NCBI RefSeq assembly: GCF_021390335.1
Contig: NZ_JAJUXK010000001.1
Location: 1,302,001-1,366,000 of the forward strand
Direction: 5' to 3'
Length of the DNA: 64,000 nt
DNA from: Dyadobacter sp. CY343
GTDB lineage: Bacteria; Bacteroidota; Bacteroidia; Cytophagales; Spirosomataceae
Below are positions 10,701 through 17,061 of this stretch, in pieces. Made by a program: the position numbers and the translations under genes. Every line of letters begins with the position of its first letter. The stretch's first letter is position 1. Below the pieces are notes generated by a model. The model was not told the origin of the DNA. It saw only the letters and a program-made list of their open reading frames with translations, and made no database searches.

Positions 10701-10741
10701 TCAGCAGAAAATTGCTTTTTGGTGTCAATTTCACATTGTAA
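7727..10741 (+). CDS. SusC/RagA-family TonB-linked outer membrane protein (second pair)
   Basis: This is a second SusC-type outer membrane transporter, 1004 residues. After an N-terminal export signal (hydrophobic stretch about 11-30) and a short linker comes the carboxypeptidase-regulatory-like domain (about 48-125, containing GKVVSSENEALPGVSI). The hallmark EVVVVGYSAKKAR follows, then the plug (PSPLYVVDGN-type strand) and a barrel ending in FTL. Its sequence is only family-level similar to the first SusC in this window, so the two pairs probably take up different substrates. A second in-frame ATG three codons downstream (7736) is an equally good start. The SusD partner begins 13 bp after the stop. 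Confidence 0.94.
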   Translation: MSTMRNQYKFLIRLSLFATLSLANGLESAVAFSPDHNVRKRAGLAEYTVTGKVVSSENEALPGVSIVEKGTNKGTTTDIDGAFTINLTNPGTTLIFSFIGYATKEVVVDTATNLDIVLESDAKGLDEVVVVGYSAKKARYLSSSVSTISSQKLRDVTSNELPNLLQGKAPGVVVSTNSGDPTSPARVVIRGSGTISANSSPLYVVDGNIDGSYNPVDVESVTVLKDVAATGLYGSRAANGVIIVNTKMGKAGKTEINFNNTFGWAKATTGNFRLMDSQELFDFHSTFNPRNESVLRTNTNWWNEAFRTAFVNNHNVSISGGSDKTTFYVSGNYYKEQGTVVENDKTGFNFRTNLKSQLTNKLAAAVLFNAQYTRDNYQNSNTLYDAYTNLPYDPAYDNGVPTDGRSYPNWLGRDRENFLHSIQYNFANARSLRTSLDVNLDYDLTDKITLSSYNRANFGNGSGATYYDRRTKQGGANGGELYNNNNNNYRLLTSNRIRYSEEFGKHSLTLLSVAEAETSFNEFNTTSGKGLPAGQDVLSVATDILVSPTSYNEQVAFRKFLGQADYNYDNRYFLVGSLVNEFSSLFGKNNSTANFFQLGASWVLSNEEFLKNNKVLTFAKLRLSHGTVGNAAIPNFASLGLYTISQSASYAGVPGAQPFQKGNPDLTWEKIRASNLGFDISLWNRVDLAVDIYNKKSEDLLYQRPLTATTGYSYVWVNAGSVRNRGVEFSLTSNNITGKQLTWETNFNMAFNRNKILELSGGAATFRPGNRLPLAAGHDMGEFNMPVWAGVNPENGDPQWEKLVTDANGNVTKELTNAYSTVQTAQSRQFTGKSTNPDFTGGLTNTLGYKGFTLSAFFNFVSGNWVYNESRVYFDNDGLYESYNQMVLPSQYSRWEKPGDIATHPKPIVGGNKDSNQSSTRYLENGSYIRLRNVRLGYNIPVNTIKRIGFARANIFVSADNLWTGTKFTGPDPEASFSFEDTPGASSIKYPISRKLLFGVNFTL

Positions 10742-10754
10742 TAGCTCAGCCACT

Positions 10755-12248
10755 ATGAAATTCATAAAATCAAAACTGGTATTGGCACTTGGATTGGTGT
10801 CGATGCTGTCCTGCGAACAATATTTCGATCCTACTACCAATATCGATGAAACGACTGCGCTCGCGAGCGAGTCGGACGTGCAGACTGTGACGATCGGGAC
10901 CTACGCGTTTCTGAACAAATCACCTTATGTGTACACGGGCCACATTATGATGGAGTACCCGAGCGATGAGATCGCCCAGGGGCAGATATCGGGTAATGAT
11001 TTCACGCGGATTTACAGATATACCCACATCAATACTTCATCCCATGCGACAGCCTATTGGAGCCAGTGCTACAAGATCATCGCGGCGACGAATAAGGTGA
11101 TTAGTTTTGTTGCAAATGACGCTTCTGCCGAGTTGAAACAACTGAAAGGGGAGAACCTATACCTGCGTGCGATGGCGCATTTCAATATGGTGCGGATGTT
11201 TGGCAGGCCTTACCCTCAGAATGAAGGTAACAACCCGGGTGTGCCGATTCTGCGCGACGGACTGAGCGACAGTGAAGCGACTGCATTGCCGCGTTCGTCG
11301 GTGAAGGAAGTTTACGATTTCGTGATCGCCGACCTGCTCGCCGCAGCCGACCTCATGACAGTGAAAAAGACGAATATCTACGCTTCCAAAGAAGTGGCTT
11401 ATGCGCTGCTGGCGAAGGTGTATTTGTTTAAAGGTGATAATCAGAATGCATTGAAATACGCAAACCTGGTGATCGATAGCGGCAGATATACGCTGCTTTC
11501 TTCTTCCAACTACCCTAACTATTTCAAGCTGGTACCGGAAAACAATACAGAAACGATATTCGCTGTTCGCCACACGAGTGTGCAGATTGCGGAGATCAGC
11601 AGTATGTACATCAGTTCTGATCGTTCGGGTGCGCCACTTGCGCAGGGTGTGAGCGGCTGGGCGGAATTGTATGCTTCGCAAAAGTATATCGACTTCCTGG
11701 GCAAGCACCCGGAAGACCTGCGGAAATCGTTTGTGACACCTTATGTACTAAACGGAGAGTTGCAGACGAACAAAAAGCTGACACCTGCTACGCCGATGTA
11801 TTATATCAACAAATACACTTTGCAGGATAATGTAATCAATGCCTCGTCGCCGGTGTACCTGCGCCTTGCCGATATGTACCTGGTACGTGCGGAGGCAAAT
11901 GCAAAACTGAACAATACCGCCGCCGCCCTGGCCGACGTGAACCTGATCCGTACCCGCGCCGGGCTGACCGGAGCTGCGTTATATACTGCTGGAAATCTGG
12001 CTGGAAAAACGGTACTGGACGTGGTGCTGGAAGAGCGTTTCCTGGAACTTGCGTTTGAAGGTCACCGCATTTACGACCTCTTCCGCAACAACCGCCCGAT
12101 GGTACGAAACTATCCCGGCACGCATTCGCAAAACAATACACCGACCACGAATGTGAACCAGACGATATTGCCGACCGACCCGCGGGTAGTGTTCTTTATC
12201 CCTCAAAACGAAGTGGACCAGAACAAAAACCTGGTGCAAAACCCATAA
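10755..12248 (+). CDS. SusD/RagB-family nutrient-binding outer membrane lipoprotein (second pair)
   Basis: This is the SusD-like partner of the preceding SusC, 497 residues from the ATG at 10755. I chose this start because it opens directly into a lipoprotein signal (MKFIKSKLVLALGL...) with lipobox LSC (Cys20) and lies 13 bp after the SusC stop. The frame stays open further upstream, but only inside the SusC gene. SusD features include the paired TPR-like helices (YLRAMAHFNMVRMFGRPYP), a repeated YLRLADMYLVRAEA segment, and the C-terminal EERFLELAFEGHRIYDLFR signature. A strong terminator hairpin follows at 12272-12310, so this is the last gene of its unit. Confidence 0.94.
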   Translation: MKFIKSKLVLALGLVSMLSCEQYFDPTTNIDETTALASESDVQTVTIGTYAFLNKSPYVYTGHIMMEYPSDEIAQGQISGNDFTRIYRYTHINTSSHATAYWSQCYKIIAATNKVISFVANDASAELKQLKGENLYLRAMAHFNMVRMFGRPYPQNEGNNPGVPILRDGLSDSEATALPRSSVKEVYDFVIADLLAAADLMTVKKTNIYASKEVAYALLAKVYLFKGDNQNALKYANLVIDSGRYTLLSSSNYPNYFKLVPENNTETIFAVRHTSVQIAEISSMYISSDRSGAPLAQGVSGWAELYASQKYIDFLGKHPEDLRKSFVTPYVLNGELQTNKKLTPATPMYYINKYTLQDNVINASSPVYLRLADMYLVRAEANAKLNNTAAALADVNLIRTRAGLTGAALYTAGNLAGKTVLDVVLEERFLELAFEGHRIYDLFRNNRPMVRNYPGTHSQNNTPTTNVNQTILPTDPRVVFFIPQNEVDQNKNLVQNP

Positions 12249-12271
12249 TATATTCGGTTTAAGTTGATCGG

Positions 12272-12310
12272 ACAGCAGGTAGGGTTTTTCCTATCTGCTG
12301 TTTTGTTTTT
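12272..12310 (+). terminator. Rho-independent terminator after second SusD
   Basis: The arms CAGCAGGTAGG (12273-12283) and CCTATCTGCTG (12290-12300) pair with one G-T wobble around a T-rich loop. The run TTTTGTTTTT follows. It sits 24 bp after the SusD stop. Confidence 0.85.
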
Positions 12311-12326
12311 GGGATAAATTGCTGCC

Positions 12327-12713
12327 TTACTGTATGGCAGGCATTTTCTCATTGATAAAGATTTCCAGCGGTAACCCTAGGTGTTTGTGAAGGTTATGAA
12401 TTTGCTGTAAGGTAAAGTACCGCTTCCGGTTAAGTATCTCAGACACGCGTGACTTTGGACCTATGTACTGTTCCAGATCTTTATTTTTCCAGCCATTTTC
12501 TTCCATCAGATATTTAATTGCGTCAATCGGATCCGGATATAGTATGGCATGGTGCGTTTGTTCATAGGCATGCACCAATGTGCTCAAAACATCCAGCTCA
12601 TCATCCAGTTCAGAAAAAGGAGGAGGATTTAGGATAAGTAATGCGTCGATGCGATTAAGGGCATTCCGGTAGTCTAATGCAGTTTTTAAGGGGGTTACTG
12701 GTACAGTGCTCAT
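12327..12713 (-). CDS. HigA-type XRE-family transcriptional regulator, no adjacent toxin
   Basis: This 128-residue protein has a C-terminal helix-turn-helix of the XRE/HigA kind (about residues 72-115: NGWKNKDLEQYIG, then SRVSEILNRKRYFTLQQI). The N-terminal half is typical of COG5499-type HigA antitoxins (LDDELDVLSTLVHAYEQ). In complete modules a HigB-like RNase lies next to it. Here the upstream neighbour is the divergent AhpD-like gene and the downstream neighbour is the convergent SusD gene, so I see no toxin. It may be a solitary regulator or the remnant of a toxin-antitoxin pair. Inverted repeats at 12745-12791, just upstream, could be its own operator. Confidence 0.8.
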   Translation of the reverse strand: MSTVPVTPLKTALDYRNALNRIDALLILNPPPFSELDDELDVLSTLVHAYEQTHHAILYPDPIDAIKYLMEENGWKNKDLEQYIGPKSRVSEILNRKRYFTLQQIHNLHKHLGLPLEIFINEKMPAIQ

Positions 12714-12744
12714 GAATGCTAAATTTTTGGTTGGTTGGAAGAAT

Positions 12745-12791
12745 AGCGTGATTTACACGCTCAGGGCGTTTTACTGTCATATTCCGAATAT
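12745..12791. promoter_or_regulatory. Two inverted repeats between the HigA-like and AhpD-like genes
   Basis: AGCGTG-ATTTA-CACGCT occupies 12745-12761 and ATATTC-C-GAATAT occupies 12779-12791. Both lie in the divergent intergenic region, 32 and 66 bp upstream of the HigA-like start. HigA proteins usually bind palindromes in their own promoter, so one of these could be an autoregulatory site. This is an inference from symmetry and position only. Confidence 0.4.
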
Positions 12792-12919
12792 ATACCGATC
12801 TATATTTAGCAACGAATTTTAATTTTCAAAGTAAAAAATATCCGAATTTTTCCCCAGACTTTGTCTAATCCCGGATTTCCGGTTGTCATTGGTTTTTAAA
12901 CGTTAAAATCTAATACAAA

Positions 12920-13372
12920 ATGGAAGCAAGATTGAATCTTCAGGAAAAAGGAAAAAATGCATTGAAAGCGCTTTTCGGTATGGGAGGCTATCTTCACAAA
13001 TCTGCGATCGAGCTGCCTTTGCGCGAGCTGGTCGTATTTCGGGTGTCGCAGATCAACCAGTGCGCATACTGTCTTGATATGCATTACAAAGATTCCCGCG
13101 CAAAAGGGGAGACTGAACAGCGCCTGTACGGCCTGAGCGCGTGGCGCGAGGCACCGTATTACACCGACCGCGAAAGAGCCGCATTTGCGTGGGCGGAAGC
13201 AGTGACTAAATGCGAGGTGCCGGATGCGGTTTACCAACAAGTAAAGCAGCAGTTTTCAGACGAGGAACTGATCGATCTGACGATGGTAGTAACGAATATC
13301 AATACCTGGAACCGCCTGAATATTTCGTTTCCGGGAGAAGTTGGTAGTTATCAGGTAGGTCAGTTTGGTTGA
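12920..13372 (+). CDS. AhpD-like carboxymuconolactone decarboxylase family protein
   Basis: This is an alkylhydroperoxidase AhpD-core protein of 150 residues. The redox signature is visible as Cys48-Ala-Tyr-Cys51 with His55 (NQCAYCLDMH), the CxxC/His arrangement used by AhpD-type peroxidases and related thiol enzymes. The following helix (YYTDRERAAFAWAEAVT) is also typical. The length matches single-domain members. It is the first gene of a three-gene run with a DGPF-domain protein 61 bp downstream and an ECF42-type sigma factor. It may therefore answer the same stress that activates the sigma factor. The substrate is unknown. Confidence 0.9.
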   Translation: MEARLNLQEKGKNALKALFGMGGYLHKSAIELPLRELVVFRVSQINQCAYCLDMHYKDSRAKGETEQRLYGLSAWREAPYYTDRERAAFAWAEAVTKCEVPDAVYQQVKQQFSDEELIDLTMVVTNINTWNRLNISFPGEVGSYQVGQFG

Positions 13373-13433
13373 TATTGCAGATAGCGCAACTATTAGAAAA
13401 GTCAATTTATTTAAATACTATAATCACAAGAAG

Positions 13434-13775
13434 ATGAACGAATTCCTGATAGCGATCCATCGTGACCTGAAAAGCAAAGACGCAAGTCCGTCGCCCGAAC
13501 AAATGCAGGCTTCTATCAAACCTTTCCAGGACTGGATCGGCAGCATCGCAGCTCAAAACAAGCTGGTAGCCCCACCAAAGCGCTGGGACCTCGACGGTAG
13601 GGTTGTGAAAAAAGACAATACCGTGCTGAACGGACCTTTCGCAGAGATTAAAGAATCGATCGGCGGCCTGTTCTTCATTCGCGCCGAAAACTACGATGAC
13701 GCCGTAGAAATTGCCAAAGGCTGCCCGGTATTAGAGTGGGGCGCGTCGGTAGAGGTTAGAATGGTGGTGGGTTAA
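13434..13775 (+). CDS. DGPF/YCII-related domain protein, partner of ECF42 sigma factor
   Basis: This is a 113-residue protein of the YCII-related/DGPF family. I place the start at the ATG at 13434, which follows an AAGAAG ribosome-binding-like stretch; the frame is open upstream but that part does not resemble the family. The family motif appears as NGPFAEIKESIGG, with Asn replacing the usual Asp of DGPF. It is followed by a FFIRAENYDDAVEIAKGCP helix and a final strand VEVRMV. The next gene starts one base after its stop. Proteins of this kind are regularly encoded beside ECF42 sigma factors and are targets of them in actinobacteria; their biochemical role is not settled. Confidence 0.88.
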   Translation: MNEFLIAIHRDLKSKDASPSPEQMQASIKPFQDWIGSIAAQNKLVAPPKRWDLDGRVVKKDNTVLNGPFAEIKESIGGLFFIRAENYDDAVEIAKGCPVLEWGASVEVRMVVG

Positions 13776-13776
13776 C

Positions 13777-15006
13777 ATGCTCCTCCCGCACCTTTTCCGC
13801 ACAGAGTACCGCAACATTGTTGGGGTGCTCTGTTATTTGTTTGGTATCGAGCATGTTGAGGTCGCCGAAGATATTGTTAGTGACACTTTTTTGTCGGCTA
13901 CCGAGCATTGGGGAATGAATGGGGTTCCAGAAAATCCGGTTGCCTGGCTGTATACGGTAGCGAAGAACAAGACAAAAAATCACCTGAAACGCAATTCGCT
14001 TTTTGAGAAAAAACTGGCTGCGGAGATCAGGTATACTGCTGAAACTTTTGAGGAGATCGAGATTGATCTGTCGACCAAGAATATTGCGGATAGTCAGCTG
14101 GCGATGATCTTTGCGGTTTGTAATCCGGCTATTTCTGCGGAATCTCAGATTTCGCTTGCATTGAACTTGCTTTGCGGATTCGGTGTGCAGGAGATTGCCG
14201 ATGCGTTTTTGACGAACAAAACGGTCGTTTATAAAAGACTTGAACGCGCCAAACAAAAGCTGAAAGAAGCGAATATCCGCATCGAGCAGCCGACACTTTC
14301 GGAGATCAACAGCAGGCTGGAAACGGTACTCACGACTTTGTACCTGCTTTTTTCCGAAGGTTATTATTCCCAAAGTCAGAATACAACTTTGCGGAAAGAC
14401 CTCTGCGCTGAGGCAATGCGGCTCACTTCCCTGCTACTTGACAATCCCACTACCAATACGCCTGCCGCGAATGCATTGCTTTCGCTCATGTGCTTTCACT
14501 CCTCGCGTTTCGACGCCCGGCTGGATGAAAGCGGCGAGATTGTTTTGTATGAAGATCAGGACGAAACCCGCTGGAATCAGGAGCTGATCGTGCTCGGGAA
14601 GGATTTTCTGATCAAAGCTTCCACCGGAAGTGAAGTGTCAAAATATCACCTGGAAGCTGGAATCGCATTTTGGCACACTCAAAAAGAAGATACGCAGCAT
14701 AAATGGGAAAGTATTCTCCAACTATACAACAACCTGCTAATCCTCGAATATTCACCGATCGCCGCATTGAACCGGACATTTGCGGTAAGCAAAAGTCGGG
14801 GGAAGGAACAGGCGATTACGGAGGCGGAAAAACTGCAACTGACAGATAATCATTTCTATTTTTCACTGCTCGGGCATTTGTATTCCGGACTGGATAATGA
14901 AAGAGCGTTGCAGCATTTTGAATCAGCGCTCGCTCTGGCGGCTACCGACTCTGAGAAGTCACTGATCCGGAGAAATATGGAGCGGGTTAGCGCACCGCCC
15001 ATCTGA
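13777..15006 (+). CDS. ECF42-type RNA polymerase sigma factor with long C-terminal extension
   Basis: This extracytoplasmic-function sigma factor has sigma region 2 at about residues 5-72 (VAEDIVSDTFLSATEHW, AWLYTVAKNKTKNHLKRN) and region 4 at about 105-165 (GVQEIADAFLTNKTVVYKRL). It then carries an extension of about 240 residues rich in paired helices (for example YSPIAALNRTFAVS and DNERALQHFESALALAA). ECF42 sigma factors are known for this TPR-like extension, which replaces a separate anti-sigma factor, and for neighbouring DGPF genes, as here. The total of 409 residues fits. No anti-sigma gene is adjacent. It is probably regulated through the extension. Confidence 0.92.
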   Translation: MLLPHLFRTEYRNIVGVLCYLFGIEHVEVAEDIVSDTFLSATEHWGMNGVPENPVAWLYTVAKNKTKNHLKRNSLFEKKLAAEIRYTAETFEEIEIDLSTKNIADSQLAMIFAVCNPAISAESQISLALNLLCGFGVQEIADAFLTNKTVVYKRLERAKQKLKEANIRIEQPTLSEINSRLETVLTTLYLLFSEGYYSQSQNTTLRKDLCAEAMRLTSLLLDNPTTNTPAANALLSLMCFHSSRFDARLDESGEIVLYEDQDETRWNQELIVLGKDFLIKASTGSEVSKYHLEAGIAFWHTQKEDTQHKWESILQLYNNLLILEYSPIAALNRTFAVSKSRGKEQAITEAEKLQLTDNHFYFSLLGHLYSGLDNERALQHFESALALAATDSEKSLIRRNMERVSAPPI

Positions 15007-15040
15007 TCAAACTATTAAAGTATATGTTAAAGGCTTAAAA

Positions 15041-16315
15041 TCAGGGTAACGGCCGCACCGCTGGCTGGTAACTGTATACCGAATAGGGTAGGATCAGACC
15101 TGCAACCCATCTTGAAATAAGGCAGGCTACTACGATCGGTACAAAAAGCACGTAGCTGTCGGCGATGGCGCAGGCCAGAAAAATAGCTGTAAACGGGGCG
15201 TGAATGCTTCCGCTCAATACAGCTGCCATTCCAATCACTACAAAATTGATCGGGATCAGTCCCAGGTGAAAGTACATGTTGAGAATGTGGCTTACAATCA
15301 GGCCCAGAAATGCACCTATAAAAAGGCTGGGCGCAAAAACGCCGCCATCACCGCCCGCGCCGAGCGTCACCGAAGTAGCGACGGGTTTGAGTAACATCAC
15401 GATCAGCAGCGGGAGTATTAGGGTGAGCGAAGTGAGATTAGTGGTCGCAATTGCCGTTTTGATTCCCGCATACCCTTCTCCATACAATCCGGGAAACATA
15501 AAAACGAGCGCCGAGATTGACAGCGAGCCTACTGCAATTTTGACCATATCATTTTTAAAAGAACCGAAAAGCTTCTTGAAGAACAATACACATTTGGTAA
15601 GGTACACCGCATTCAATCCCGCCAGAACAGCAAGCAAAACCATATAAGGAAGCGCCTGAATATGCCAGGCTTTGATATTGAACTGGAATAGGGGTTTGTA
15701 AAATAAAAAGTGCGTGATCAGCCAGGAAGTGACGATTGCAGTGACTACACTGACGTGGTGCAGCTTACTCCGGCGTTTCGTGAAAACCTCAAATGCGAAC
15801 AGGAAACCGGCAAGCGGTGCATTGAAAAGTGCGGTAAGTCCGGCTGCGAGGCCCGAGCAGATCAGGTCCGTGCGGTACTTTTTCAAGAAGCTCGCCTTCC
15901 GCGACGACAAGGCGCCGATCGCCGCTGTGGAAACGACCGTGGATACTTCAATGCCCGTGGAACCTCCAAAAACAACAGTTAGCAAACCATTGAAATAATG
16001 CGACGGAATTTTGTAAGCCGGCAGCATGTGCGCGTCTTTGTTGATCGTGTCCATCACTTCTTTGATCCCTTTGTTGGCTTTATTCCGGAACAAAAAGTGC
16101 CTCAGCACGTAAATTGTTGCCAGACCGATAAAAGGAAGTATGAAAATCAGGTAAGGTCTGTGGTGAATGCTTTCGATAAAAAGCTCTTCGTAGTGTTCAG
16201 TGGCGACTTTTAGCGTGTCGGCGATCAGTGCAGATAATACGCCCGTGATGGAAGCGGCAAAGAGAACGGCTGCGACGCGCCGCGATTTTTTGATCTGGTA
16301 AGAATGTAAAGTCAT
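15041..16315 (-). CDS. ClC-family chloride channel or Cl-/H+ antiporter
   Basis: This is an integral membrane protein of 424 residues with about ten hydrophobic helices and the ClC fold signatures. The segment FGGSTGIEVS (about 117-125) corresponds to the GxEGP filter motif. The gating glutamate is retained (Glu123) although the following Gly-Pro is replaced by Val-Ser. GGDGGVFAPSLFIGAFLG at about 320 matches the second filter motif (GxFxP). There are no CBS domains at the C-terminus. It lies 14 bp downstream of the HPP-family gene on the same strand and is probably co-transcribed. The retained Glu suggests gating or exchange rather than a constitutively open pore. Confidence 0.92.
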   Translation of the reverse strand: MTLHSYQIKKSRRVAAVLFAASITGVLSALIADTLKVATEHYEELFIESIHHRPYLIFILPFIGLATIYVLRHFLFRNKANKGIKEVMDTINKDAHMLPAYKIPSHYFNGLLTVVFGGSTGIEVSTVVSTAAIGALSSRKASFLKKYRTDLICSGLAAGLTALFNAPLAGFLFAFEVFTKRRSKLHHVSVVTAIVTSWLITHFLFYKPLFQFNIKAWHIQALPYMVLLAVLAGLNAVYLTKCVLFFKKLFGSFKNDMVKIAVGSLSISALVFMFPGLYGEGYAGIKTAIATTNLTSLTLILPLLIVMLLKPVATSVTLGAGGDGGVFAPSLFIGAFLGLIVSHILNMYFHLGLIPINFVVIGMAAVLSGSIHAPFTAIFLACAIADSYVLFVPIVVACLISRWVAGLILPYSVYSYQPAVRPLP

Positions 16316-16329
16316 GATTAATTAACTGG

Positions 16330-16887
16330 CTACCGGTAGCGACGGTTCCAGATCTTGTACCAGTTTTTGTTTTTTGGGTAGTGGCGGTTCGTCGCCAGGT
16401 TATTGACAAGCAGCGCCACAAGCAGTAAAATCAGCACGCCCGTGAGTACCGGGCTGAGTACATATTCATATCCCAAACTTTTGATTTTGTCTGAACCAAT
16501 ATTGGCGATCAGGGCAGTTGCGCCTCCCGGCGGGTGCAGCGTGCGGGTGATCTGCATCAATACAATAGATATGGAAACGGCGAATGCAGAAGCCAGCCAG
16601 ATATTCCCGGGAACGAGCTTATGCACGGTCACACCCACGATAGCACACACAAGATGGCCGCCGATCAGGTTGCGCGGCTGTGCAAGCGGGCTGTTCACAA
16701 TCCCATAAATAAGTACCGAAGAAGCGCCGAACGAGCCGATCAGGAATACGCTGTCGGAGGCTGAAAACATGTTGTTATTGACGAAACCGATCAGCGCAAT
16801 GCCTGCAAAAGATCCTAAAAATGTCCAGAAATGGTCTTTGTAATCGACCAGCGTTTCCTTATAAATCACATAACGCGCCATGCGCAT
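16330..16887 (-). CDS. HPP-family integral membrane protein
   Basis: This small membrane protein has four to five hydrophobic helices and the defining HPP motif (LHPPGGATAL, His118). HPP proteins in cyanobacteria and chloroplasts have been linked to nitrite transport; the bacterial role is otherwise uncertain. Two neighbouring ATG codons (16887 and 16881) can start it. An AGAAGG stretch nine bases before the second favours 16881, and a TTG at 16941 is less likely. It is the first gene of a two-gene unit with the ClC channel, which hints at joint anion handling. That is an inference from neighbourhood. Confidence 0.88.
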   Translation of the reverse strand: MRMARYVIYKETLVDYKDHFWTFLGSFAGIALIGFVNNNMFSASDSVFLIGSFGASSVLIYGIVNSPLAQPRNLIGGHLVCAIVGVTVHKLVPGNIWLASAFAVSISIVLMQITRTLHPPGGATALIANIGSDKIKSLGYEYVLSPVLTGVLILLLVALLVNNLATNRHYPKNKNWYKIWNRRYR

Positions 16888-17061
16888 GTGCCTTCTGATT
16901 CTCTTTCTCAATGTATGCTGAATTGAACCGCAAATTAACAACTTTTTACGAGCGGCAGAATGCGGCAGTCGGGATTCGCGTGGTATTATCTTATCATTAA
17001 CACTAAGTATCGAACCTGAAAAACGTGCTTTCTTTGGTAGTCCATAACCAAAACCACTGAC

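Noticed and set aside
10599..10754. Upstream extension of the second SusD frame
   Set aside because: The extra 52 codons lie inside the SusC gene and would bury the lipoprotein signal that begins at 10755.
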